Source: Isotricha intestinalis
Lineage: Eukaryota; Ciliophora; Litostomatea; Vestibuliferida; Isotrichidae
Direction: 5' to 3'
NCBI GenBank assembly: GCA_023807065.1
Contig: JAJJLU010000333.1
Span: 1 to 64,000 of the forward strand
Length of the DNA: 64,000 bases
This document shows positions 50,060 to 59,449 of this stretch, piece after piece. A model generated the notes under the pieces. It was not told the origin of the DNA. It worked only from the letters and a program-made list of their open reading frames with translations, and searched no databases. The position numbers and the translations under genes were made by a program. Within the stretch, counting starts at the first letter, position 1, and the number at the start of each line of letters is the position of its first letter.

Positions 50060-51503
50060 TTATTTCTCTTCTTCCATTTCTTGTCCTTGTTCATCAATTA
50101 ACTTATCTTTCTTATTCTCATTATTACTAACACAAATAAAAATACCCATCATAATAAGAACTAAAGAATTACAAATCATTAAAAAGAGCATTCCATAATG
50201 ATAATAACCAAGAGGTTTAAAATGATCATTAACAGCACCATAAATTAATGGAGCAGGTCCTGAAGTAACTAACATAGAAAACATATTTGTAATAGAAAAA
50301 GCACTTCCTTTTAAATCACTTGAAACAGAATTCATAATTAAACCATTAACAAAAGTTAAATCAGAAGCATCAAATATTAAAAATAACATTAATACAATAC
50401 AAAAACTATATAAATTTCTAACAAAAGGAATGATTAAACCAAAAATAGAAGAAATTATATGTAAATTAAATAATATTTTAGGTGCATTTGGTTTATCATA
50501 ACCTCCTTTTAAAAATGAAGAAATAAATGAATTTATAAAAACTGCTCCAAAAGGTCCTAAAACACACACTATAGTATATGATATAAATATTATTTTAGAA
50601 TCGTTTACTCCTATTACACTTCTCATATAATCTGCACACCAATAATGAATTGCTGTATTCACTCCATGCATTATTGATCTTGTTAAATTTATTATATTAA
50701 ATTTCTTATTGGTAAATATTGAACATATATTTTGAAATACTGATATTTTGCTTTTTTCTTTTAATTCCTTTGAACTTCTTAATTTAAAAATAGATTTTTT
50801 TTCATTTTCATTTTCCTTATCTAAAACAACATATTTAGAAAAATAGTTTTGAGGAGATAAAAGAACAAAAAAAGCAACAAATAATAAATAACAACCTTCA
50901 GTGACAAAACCTAATTGGAACTAGAAAATAATAAAAAAAAAAAATACATTTTCTTCACCGTAAAAAACAGAAAGAGCATATCCAGTGACTTTTCCAACAG
51001 GAATAACAACTTGTCTAAAAGTTAATTGAACAGTTTTATAATTTTTTAATCCAAATTGATCAATCCAAACAGGAATATAAATAGAAACAGGCATATGAGT
51101 TATTCCAATAATACCTCTTAAAATAATTAATATTAAAGCGTTATTAGAAAATTTAAACATTATACACATTAAACCTTTTATTGTACAAAAAAAAATAAAC
51201 ATCCATTTTGGATTTGTTTTATTTGATATTAATATATACAAAAATGAACCAAATGATCTTCCTATTCCATTCATTGTCCCAAACATTCCAAATTTTTTGT
51301 CATTCATTTTAAATTGAGCTTTTATTGCTTTTGAAGATAAGGATAATATACCACTCGATGCACTTATTGCTAATTCTACACTCACTATTATTGTAAATAA
51401 TATTATTCTATAGGAACGAGATAATGGTATTATTTTGGGAGTTTCCTATTAATTTTTTTTTTGAAGTTATTTAAAATATTATTTTTACTTCTTTTGAAGA
51501 CAT
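50060..51503 (-). CDS. Spinster-like major facilitator (MFS) transporter, three exons
   Basis: Exons 51503-51489, 51445-50948 and 50920-50060 join to 457 residues; introns are 51446-51488 (43 nt) and 50921-50947 (27 nt), both GT-AG and both phase 0. The first exon is five codons (MSSKE). About twelve hydrophobic segments are seen, starting with SYRIILFTIIVSVELAISAS. The MFS features are there: the FGMFGTMNGIGRSFGSF region after helix 2, ILRGIIGITHMPVSIYIPVWI, and a second half with NLTRSIMHGVNTAIHYWC and LYSFCIVLMLFLIFDASDLTF. Family resemblance is to spinster (SPNS) lysophospholipid/lipid transporters. Substrate is unknown. It should sit in the plasma or lysosomal membrane. The 27-nt intron is among the shortest in the window. 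Confidence 0.83.
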
Positions 51504-52014
51504 TTTTTTTTTAATTAAATTATGATTTTTTTATAATTTATTCTATTATTTTATATTGTATTATTTATTATTTTTATTTTTACTGGAATATTTGATATTA
51601 TTATGAATTTTGTTTTTGTTAATTTATCAATATAGGGTTAAATGATAAGGATGTTAGAAACCGATTTTCATTATATGAATTTTTCTATTATTAAAGAAGT
51701 CTTTTCAAAATATAAATAAAACAAAAAAAAATATCACAAAATCAAAATATAGAAGATAATATATATGCGATAGAAATTTGTTATATGAAAACTTAAGAAA
51801 ATTAAAAAAGAAACAATATGTTAGAAATTGTTGATAAAAAATTAAAATAAGTAAATTTTTAGAAAGAAATTTATAAAGAAGGAAAAAATTAAAATTGATT
51901 TGGAATCATCAATAAATAAAAAAAATAACTTTATTTGAAATTCTTTCCAAACATTTAATTTAATTAAGATTAGATAAATAATTTGTATATATATTAAAGA
52001 TAAATAATTTATTT
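51504..52014. other. Intergenic region with a TAA-rich open stretch
   Basis: About 510 bp upstream of the MFS gene. On the plus strand 51638-51898 reads 87 codons ending in TGA if six TAA and one TAG are taken as sense. It begins after a TATAG acceptor-like site. The number of TAA is about what random DNA of this composition gives, so I do not call a gene. Confidence 0.4.
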
Positions 52015-53145
52015 TTATATTTTAAATTTAATCATAATTATTAATTCGAAGAAAATACCTATAAATAATATATAAAATAAATATTTTAAAATTGAATTTA
52101 TTTGAATATATCTTCCTTTATCTTTAGTTGATAAAAATACATCATTACTATAAAATGTAATTATCTTTTTATCATAATCAAATTTTGATATATATGATAT
52201 TAAAAAATCCCATCCTAAAACCCATTCATTATCGTCTTCTTTATTAATATCAATATTTAAATTAAGAAAAACAATTTTTGAATTGTTTTTATTAATTGTT
52301 CCAATAAATAAATTTTCTAGATTTAAAATAAGACAAAAATTATAAAATTCAAAATTAATTTTTGGTAAATTTGAAATAATTTCTTTTTTACAAAAAATTT
52401 TTTTATTGTTAAATATGCTTTTATAAAAACAATCACCTTTTTTATATAAATTTTTTAGAACAGTATTATTAATAAATAATAATATTTCTAAAGGAATTAC
52501 TGTTTTCATTCTCTCAACAGCAAAAGTAACAATTTGATTATGAAAAGATTTATTATAAAAATTTTCAATATATATTTTATTCACTTTACAACCCCATCTT
52601 CTTGATTTATTATTTATAATAATAGGACATTTAACTTTATTTTTCCTTAAAATAATACTTTTAGGAATTTCCCCAATGTAAAAATTACCATTTTTTTCTT
52701 TTGTTAATTCAGGTTCAAAACCATAAATTTTATTTTCTATTATATTATTATTTTTAAGTTGATTTAAAAAATTATTTCTTTCGTTATTAAAATAATATGA
52801 TAATGCTAATGCATTATTAACATTATTCATATTTGATCTTTTTAAAATTGAATAATATTCAAAATTAAATATTATATTGGCTATTGAAGCCTTTTCTAAT
52901 TTTTTTTCACATGTTATACTTTCATTTCTTATTGTTATATTTGCTTTAGTAATATTAATTTTTTTTTTAAATCGATTGTTTAATATTGTAAATTTACTAT
53001 TTTGAGATATTATAAAAAATGATGAATGATTATGTGAAGATAGATTTAAATATGTTACTGCTTTCCCTGTTACTATTATTAAAGGAGCTTTTATTAGTTT
53101 GGAATTTATTAAACTATATAAGCAAAGAATAATTGAATGAATCAT
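52015..53145 (-). CDS. Pepsin-fold (A1) aspartic protease homologue lacking catalytic Asp; membrane-anchored
   Basis: A 376-residue protein with a signal peptide (residues 1-15) and a C-terminal membrane helix at about 353-373. The middle follows the pepsin plan: NALALSYYF (111-119) equals the 'GILGLgy' strand, then FLNQLKNNN, GNFYIGEIP (153-161) equals 'GgelvFGGiD', and VLGWDFLISYISKFDYDKKIITF (309-331) equals the 'iLGd.FLr.yyvvFD....iGfa' end. The second catalytic motif, normally DSGTS, reads VERMKTV (210-216). No first DTG is seen. So the catalytic Asps are missing and it should be inactive as a protease. Six Cys after residue 75 could form disulfides. It faces the lumen or outside. A binding or chaperone role is inferred. 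Confidence 0.75.
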   Translation of the reverse strand: MIHSIILCLYSLINSKLIKAPLIIVTGKAVTYLNLSSHNHSSFFIISQNSKFTILNNRFKKKINITKANITIRNESITCEKKLEKASIANIIFNFEYYSILKRSNMNNVNNALALSYYFNNERNNFLNQLKNNNIIENKIYGFEPELTKEKNGNFYIGEIPKSIILRKNKVKCPIIINNKSRRWGCKVNKIYIENFYNKSFHNQIVTFAVERMKTVIPLEILLFINNTVLKNLYKKGDCFYKSIFNNKKIFCKKEIISNLPKINFEFYNFCLILNLENLFIGTINKNNSKIVFLNLNIDINKEDDNEWVLGWDFLISYISKFDYDKKIITFYSNDVFLSTKDKGRYIQINSILKYLFYILFIGIFFELIIMIKFKI

Positions 53146-53523
53146 TAAACAAAATAAATTAATTTTTATAAAATTGCATTAATAGTGGTTTTGGAAAAAA
53201 GATATTATTTATTTAAAGAACAAAATATTTAACTTATATTAAACTTAAAAAAATAATCAAATTAAAAAAAAGTGTTCTATTTCCATATAAATAAATTAAT
53301 CATTTATTTTTACTTAGTTTTTAATTTTTTTATGTTTTTATTATATTTTTTGAGTAGAAAAGGTAAATGTAATTATTATGAATATATAATAGATTTTGTT
53401 TTGATTTTTTAAATTGAATGAAACTTTCTTTATAAAATTGAAAAAATTCATTAATAAATTAATCAAAATTTTTTTCATATTATATATATAATCTAAATTA
53501 TAAGTAAGACTTAATTTATATAA
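53146..53523. other. Intergenic spacer
   Basis: About 380 bp between two minus-strand genes. A/T-rich with TATATATATA near 53482. I see nothing else. Confidence 0.55.
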
Positions 53524-54581
53524 TTAATTTTGGATACTTTTTTCAATAATTAATTTAAATTCATCAAAAGTAAACTCATCATATTCAGTTTTATTTATTT
53601 CTTTTAATAATAATAAAATTATTTCTCTATTCTTAATATTTTCAAGTCCAATAATTTCACTAATATCTTTTTCAGGTATTTTAATATTATTATTTAAATC
53701 AAATATTTTAAATGCATTTTTCAAATTTTCCTCGTTAAAAATTTCATTAATATTAATAATTAATTTTACAATATCAAACAAAGAAAAAAAATCATTATTT
53801 AAATCATCAATTTTTAACTTATCATTACCTAATTTTTCAATTATATTAAATAATTCATTTTTAGAAATTTTACCATCTTTATTTACATTAACCGAATAAA
53901 AAGTATCTTTAATTTTAATTAATTCATCTTTATAACAATTACTATTACAAATTAAAAATAAAAATATAGATTTAAAAAATTTTGAATCACTTGATAAATA
54001 AATTGAAGAAGATAAAATTTCAGAATTATCAAGTTCAATTTCTTTATCAGTTTTAAAAAAAGAATGTTCTAAAGCATCTTTTGCACTAATTCTAAATTGT
54101 GGTTTATAAATAAAACATTTTTTCATTAAATCTTTTGCTTCAAAACTAATATTACTAAATAATTTATTGTTAAAATTAAATTTCCCATTTATTATTTTAT
54201 CATATGTTTCACTTTCATTTTCTCCTTTAAATGGAAATTCTCCAGTTAATAAATAATACATTATTACTCCACAAGACCAAATATCACATTTTTCATTATA
54301 ATTATTTTTTAAAATTTCAGGAGAGGAAAAATATATTGAATCTATTTTATCTTTGTAATTTGTTTTTTTTCTTTGATTAAATATATTACTAAAACCAAAA
54401 TCACTTATTTTTGCATCATATTTTTCTATATTATGAATTAAATTTAAATTATTTGAAATACCATCTGTGCTAATATCCAATGATTTACAACTTATTATTT
54501 CACTTGAATAATTTAATTGATTATTATCCTTATTATCATTATTATTATCATTATTATTATTATTATCATTGTTATTATCAC

Positions 54582-54630
<49 letters not shown>

Positions 54631-55347
54631 GTTATTATTATTATCTTCATTTTTTTTATTTAATTTTTCCAAATAAATTTCATTCATAAACTTATTTACT
54701 GTTGAATTATATCTTTGATATTCTCCATTAAAATATAAATTATTAGTAAATAATAAAACATTTTCAAATTTAATATCGCCATGAATAATTTCATTTAAAT
54801 GTAAATAATTAACTCCAGAGAAAATATCTTTCATTATTTTTTTAACAATAATTTCAGGAAATTTCTTATATTGATTAATTAATTTATTTAAATTACCTTC
54901 GAAGCAAAATTTACTAATAAAAAAGAAATCATCTTCATCTCTATAAACTTGATTAATTCTAGTAAGATTATGATAATTAATACTTTTTAAAACTTTAATT
55001 TCATGAATTAAATCATCTTCTTTAAAATTAATTTTTAATTGATTTTCATTAATAACTTTCATATTTTTAATTTTACCAGTAATTTTATGTTTAATTTTAA
55101 ACGTTTTACCATAAGTTCCAATACCAACTAAACCAATAATATCATAGTCATCATAAGGAGAACCATATTTAGAATTATTTATTAAAGAAGTTGTTTTTAT
55201 TTCTATTGGACTTTCATTTCCTACTGATATTATATTATATGGACCATCCATTCTTCCTACAAATGCACTATGAAGAGTACTTGCTCTTGTCATATTATCT
55301 TCATACTTTTTTTCACCTTGAATACAACAATTGTGTAATAAACCCAT
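53524..55347 (-). CDS. Calcium-dependent protein kinase (CDPK-like) with dual acylation motif and poly-Asn insert
   Basis: The frame is open from 55446, but Met at 55347 begins MGLLHNCCIQG, an N-myristoylation plus palmitoylation signal typical of membrane CDPKs, so I start there (607 residues). The kinase has GIGTYGKTFK, a lysine in IKNMKVI, an HGDIKFEN catalytic loop (Gly in place of the usual Arg), ISDFGFSNIF and CDIWSCGVIMYYLLTGEFPF. Between HGD and DFG are about 128 residues instead of about 20. They include a poly-Asn tract coded by a trinucleotide repeat (54520-54646). After the kinase are EF-hand-like segments. One loop is canonical (NVNKDGKISKNE); others are degenerate (DLNNNIKIPEKD, EYDEFTFDEF). 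Calcium control is therefore likely but reduced. Confidence 0.9.
54520..54646. repeat. Trinucleotide repeat (ATT)n with interruptions, in frame
   Basis: A nearly pure run of ATT/GTT/ATC triplets on the plus strand, read on the minus strand as AAT/AAC/GAT. It codes for poly-Asn with scattered Asp and Ser inside the CDPK. The longest pure block is about 54 bp, at 54583-54630. Such runs are prone to length change. Confidence 0.9.
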
Positions 55348-55446
55348 TTTTGTTTTGTTATAATTTTTTATTTTTAATATACTTTGATTGTTATTTTTTT
55401 TATGTTTTTTTTCTTTTTTAAGATTTAATTTTCTTTTATTATTCAA

Positions 55447-55922
55447 AAATATTTTTTTTTTGTTATCCGTTGTTTTTATAAATTTATTTTTATTTATTAA
55501 ATAATTTAATATTTACAATTATTTACAATATTCTATTTTTTAAAGAAAAATGATTTGGTTTTCAAAATTTAATAAAGTTCTTTTAAAATTTAATTCTTTT
55601 TTTTCAAAAGAATTATTTTTTATATCATAATTACCTAAAGTAGTAAATTAATTTATTTTGTTTGTCTTATTTTATCAATTTATTTATAGATTCTTTTTCT
55701 GGATTTAAATTGATTTTTAAGGTTTTAATATTTAAATATTATCTAATTGAATTTTTATCAGAAATAATATATTAATTTTTTTGATTTTCATTTGATTCAC
55801 ATTTTCTAATATGTTTTTTTATTTATAAGAGTTATTTAAATAAATTATAATAAAAAATAAGTTAAATTTTTGTTTTTTTTTGAATGTTTATATTATTTTA
55901 TATTAAGTGATTATTTATCAAA
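55447..55922. other. Intergenic region with a weak minus-strand relic
   Basis: About 475 bp. On the minus strand (about 55800 to 55545) two frames give protein-like stretches, one containing LNPEKESINKLIK and the other a 35-codon run with KNNSFEKKELNFKRTLLNF. They are separated by TAA stops and a frame change. I list it only as a possible relic, not a gene. Confidence 0.35.
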
Positions 55923-57227
55923 TTACTTTTCAAAGAAATCTTCGAAATCTTCAGGGTTATATATTTTGTAATTATTTGGATTTAAATTTGGAGGAACAGT
56001 ATATGCCATTGTTTTAATTAAATTAAAAACTTTTTCTATTAATTGGGTGATTGGATTTGAATCAAATTTATCGAAAATTTTTTTTATTCTTTTTAATGAG
56101 TTAATTGTATTATTGTAATTATATGAAAAATCAAAACATACATCAATCAAATCATTTATCTCTTTTATAATTTCATCAACTTTTATATTTAGAATCTGTT
56201 GTTTAATAACATGTTCAACTAAGACATAACTTACTTTGAAAGTAGAAATTAAATTTTTGACCTGTGTTTCATCAGTGGATATTTTATATAATTGAACTAA
56301 TTTATCAATATAAAAATTAATTTGATCTTTTTGATAAAACTTAAAATAATTTTTTAAGAAATCATTTAAATATTTTTTTATTAAAGAAGCAACTTCATCA
56401 ATATTTTGAATGTAATTTGGAACAACAAAATTTGGTGGAATTTTATCAATTAATATTTTAATAATACTTGAAACACCTTCAAATTTAATTAAAATATTTG
56501 GAACTATTTCTTCTTTAATTATTTTAGTTAAATTTGTTTTTAATATTTCTGTTTTATTTTTATTTTCCTTTTCAATATCTTCTTTATTTTCCTCAAAGTA
56601 TTTAATAAATAATTCAATTTGATTTTTTAAATTTTGAATTAAGTTTTGTATTTCATTTTTTATTGTTTCTACCTTTATTTTTTCAATGTCTTTTTGAAAA
56701 TCTTGAAATTTTAGTTTAACTCCTTTAATTATATCTTTTTTCAAATTTTGAATTTTTAATATTAATCTTAAATTTAAGTATTCTTTATCTATTGTTCTAA
56801 ATTGTTCAATTTTATTCTTATAATCAGGGAATATTTGCTTAGATATATTCATTAAAAATTCTTTATTATCAAATATAATTTCTACTATTTCACCTACTTT
56901 GTCTTCCAATTGTAATTTATCAAATTGAGAATTAATTTTATCATCAAATTGAGAAAGAGATATTTTTTGGAAATATATTTTTAGGTCTTCTATCACTTTT
57001 TCAAATTGTCTCAAATATTTATCATACTTTTTATATTCTATAAAATCTAAAGTGTTGGTAATAAATTTTTCTTTGCTTTCTCTTTCTGATTTAATTAATT
57101 TTTTGTAATATTCAAATATTTTTTTAACATTCTTATTTACATCAATGTTTGGAACTTGCTGTAAAAAGCGTTTATTTAAAACAACTGATAATAGAAAGAA
57201 GATTAAATAAATCTTTAAAATTTTCAT
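55923..57227 (-). CDS. Secreted, helical Lys/Glu/Ile-rich protein, 434 aa
   Basis: A 434-residue protein with a clear signal peptide (MKILKIYLIFFLLSVVLNKR, residues 1-18 or so) and no later membrane helix. The body is almost wholly predicted alpha-helix with heptad-like spacing, for example KKIFEYYKKLIKSERESKEK, LNLRLILKIQNLKKDI and EEIVPNILIKFEG. Cys is nearly absent (one at about 372). It ends in NPEDFEDFFEK. It has no recognised domain. It could be an extrusome or matrix protein, or lumenal, but this is only from signal peptide and helix content. A TATATT-type repeat lies just upstream (57228-57256). Confidence 0.75.
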   Translation of the reverse strand: MKILKIYLIFFLLSVVLNKRFLQQVPNIDVNKNVKKIFEYYKKLIKSERESKEKFITNTLDFIEYKKYDKYLRQFEKVIEDLKIYFQKISLSQFDDKINSQFDKLQLEDKVGEIVEIIFDNKEFLMNISKQIFPDYKNKIEQFRTIDKEYLNLRLILKIQNLKKDIIKGVKLKFQDFQKDIEKIKVETIKNEIQNLIQNLKNQIELFIKYFEENKEDIEKENKNKTEILKTNLTKIIKEEIVPNILIKFEGVSSIIKILIDKIPPNFVVPNYIQNIDEVASLIKKYLNDFLKNYFKFYQKDQINFYIDKLVQLYKISTDETQVKNLISTFKVSYVLVEHVIKQQILNIKVDEIIKEINDLIDVCFDFSYNYNNTINSLKRIKKIFDKFDSNPITQLIEKVFNLIKTMAYTVPPNLNPNNYKIYNPEDFEDFFEK

Positions 57228-57256
57228 ATTATATTTATATTTATATTTATATTTAA
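57228..57256. repeat. Short hexamer repeat (ATATTT)n upstream of the secreted-protein gene
   Basis: About five near-perfect copies of a TATATT/ATATTT hexamer immediately before the start codon of the secreted-protein gene, on its 5' side. It may form part of the leader or promoter, or be simple-sequence drift. Confidence 0.6.
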
Positions 57257-57885
57257 TTAGATCTCATATATATATACATACATTCAATTAATTATTTTTT
57301 ATATATAAAAGAAAAAATAAAATTTATTAAAATAAAATTTTAAAATATAAAACAAATAAAAATACCTAAAAATAATGTATTAATTTAATTATTAAAAAAA
57401 AAATTTTAATTGTTCAATTTTATTAGATTTTTTTATATAAAAGAATATAATAAATAATAAGTGTTTTCATTTTTTTTATATTGTTTTAAATTTTTTTAAA
57501 GTTTTCAATTTATAATCTGATTGATTTAATTTCCAAACCATTATTTAATATTTATTTTAATTTAAATTAAAAAAAATTTTCTTTTATATGAAACATAAAC
57601 TAATTTATTTAATGTATAATAAAAACCCTTAAAATAATATTAAATAAATGAAAGTTATTTTCATTTTTTATCCTTTTTCCTCAGAAATTTCATAAAATCA
57701 TAAATTCAATTTCCTAATCCCTAATAAATATTTTAAAATTCCTATTATGTAATAATATTAACTAAAATTAAAAAACTAAAAATTTTCATAATAAACAGAT
57801 TAAAATTAATATTATTTTAAATAAATAATTAAATTCAATATCATACGAAATATTTAATAATTAATATTTATTTTTATTTCTCAAA
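57257..57885. promoter_or_regulatory. Divergent intergenic region
   Basis: About 630 bp between the secreted-protein gene (minus) and Erv41/46-like gene (plus). It includes TATATATATA at about 57268-57277 and long A/T runs. No gene or RNA seen. Confidence 0.45.
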
Positions 57886-58919
57886 ATGTACGAAAAAAAG
57901 AAATTCTCAGATAAAATACGTTCTTTTGACATATATGGAAAGCTTCCAAGCAATTATTTAAAGCCAACATTAGTAGGTGCAATATGTAAAAAATTAAATA
58001 TATAACATTTTCAAAAACAGTAACTGTATTAACATTTCTAATTTCAATATATTTATTCTTATTTGAATTTTCCAAATATTTTAAGACAATATCAACATCT
58101 CAATTATTAGTAGACACATCAAAAGGATCAAACCGTCTTAGAATAAATATAGATATCACAATGCATCGTCTTCCTTGTTCAATATTATCATTAGATATAA
58201 GTGATTTTACAGGAGCACATACATCAAATGTGAAAGGTACATTAGAGAAGACAAGATTAGATAAAGATGGAAATATAATAAAGAAAAATTCAGAGAAAAT
58301 GGGAGAAGATAAAGAACATGAAGTAATTCAACCAAATATTGAAGAATTAAAAAAATCATTAAATGATAAAGAAGGATGCAGATTAAAAGGAAGTATAAGT
58401 GTTTTAAGATTACCAGGAAATTTCCATGTTTCTTCACATGCCTTTTTTAATATTATTAAAGAATTTAGAGCTAATGGAACTAATATTAATTTTGATATTA
58501 CTCATACTGTTAATCATATTGCTTTTGGGGAAGAAAAAGATATTGAATTTATTAAAAAAGAATTTAATGATGGTATTATTACTCCTCTTGATAATATAAA
58601 AGGTGAAGATACTGGAGATAAAAAATTATTTGAATATTATTTAAAAATTGTTCCTACTGAATATTATACTCTTGAAAATAATAGATATAGTGTTTTTCAA
58701 TTTACTGCTATACAAAATAAAGTTGAAAGTAATATGATTCCTACTATTTTCTTTAGATATGATATTTCACCTATTTTAGTTAAGTTTTCTAAAAAAAATG
58801 CTGATAATTTTGATGGACTTATTAATATTTGTGCTATTATTGGAGGAATGTTTACTATTGCTGGAATTTTAGATTCGGTCTTACTTAGAATTTTTAGTAA
58901 AAATACTAAAAATGATTAA
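57886..58919 (+). CDS. Erv41/Erv46 (ERGIC) family cargo receptor, two exons
   Basis: Exons 57886-57985 and 58021-58919 with a 35-nt GTAAAA...ACAG intron (57986-58020) give 332 residues. The start MYEKKKFSDKIRSFDIYGKL matches the family (the 'l..fDaf.K' start). The first membrane helix is at about 33-54. The lumenal part has MHRLPCSILSLDISDFTGAH (the 'PC.vLslDv.D..G' motif), RLPGNFHVSS and THTVNHIAFG. The second membrane helix is at the end with ICAIIGGMFTIAGILDSVL. These proteins form the Erv41-Erv46 complex that carries cargo between ER and Golgi. The CxxC-containing Cys-rich loop of Erv46/ERGIC3 is absent, so it is closer to a shortened or Erv41-like form. The intron is supported by restored fit to the family. 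Confidence 0.9.
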
Positions 58920-59449
58920 TTATAAAGGATTAAATTGAATTTTTTTACTTTTTTTATAATAAATTATTATTTCAATAAAAGCTATAAACTAATAATTCTT
59001 TTTTTTCTTCTTTTTTCTATTAAATATAATTATATTTGAATTTAATTAAATAGTTAGAATATTATTTCTCTTTTTTAATTGAAGTGATTAAATTACTTTT
59101 AGATTAGGAAGTTATGATTTTAATTTTCTTTAGTTCACTCTAAATTTAGTATACTTTATTGTTTTTTTTAAAATTATTTTTAGTAATTATTTACATGAAA
59201 AGAAATTGAAATTATGTTATTAATTATATATATGTATTTAACTAATTAATTTAAATTAATTTTTTACTTTATTCATAATACTTTAATAAAATTTTCCTTT
59301 TTTTCCAAAAAATTCAAAAAAAATTCAAAATCTAAAAGTTTAAATTTTATTTTTGTTTAAATAATAATATTTTTTTTAAATTTTCAGTCAAATTTTTATA
59401 AATTATTTTTAATTAATATAATATTAAAAACAAAACCTAATCATAAAAT
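58920..59449. other. Intergenic spacer
   Basis: About 530 bp between two plus-strand genes. T-rich first, with A/T-rich leader before the next start. I see no gene. Confidence 0.55.
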
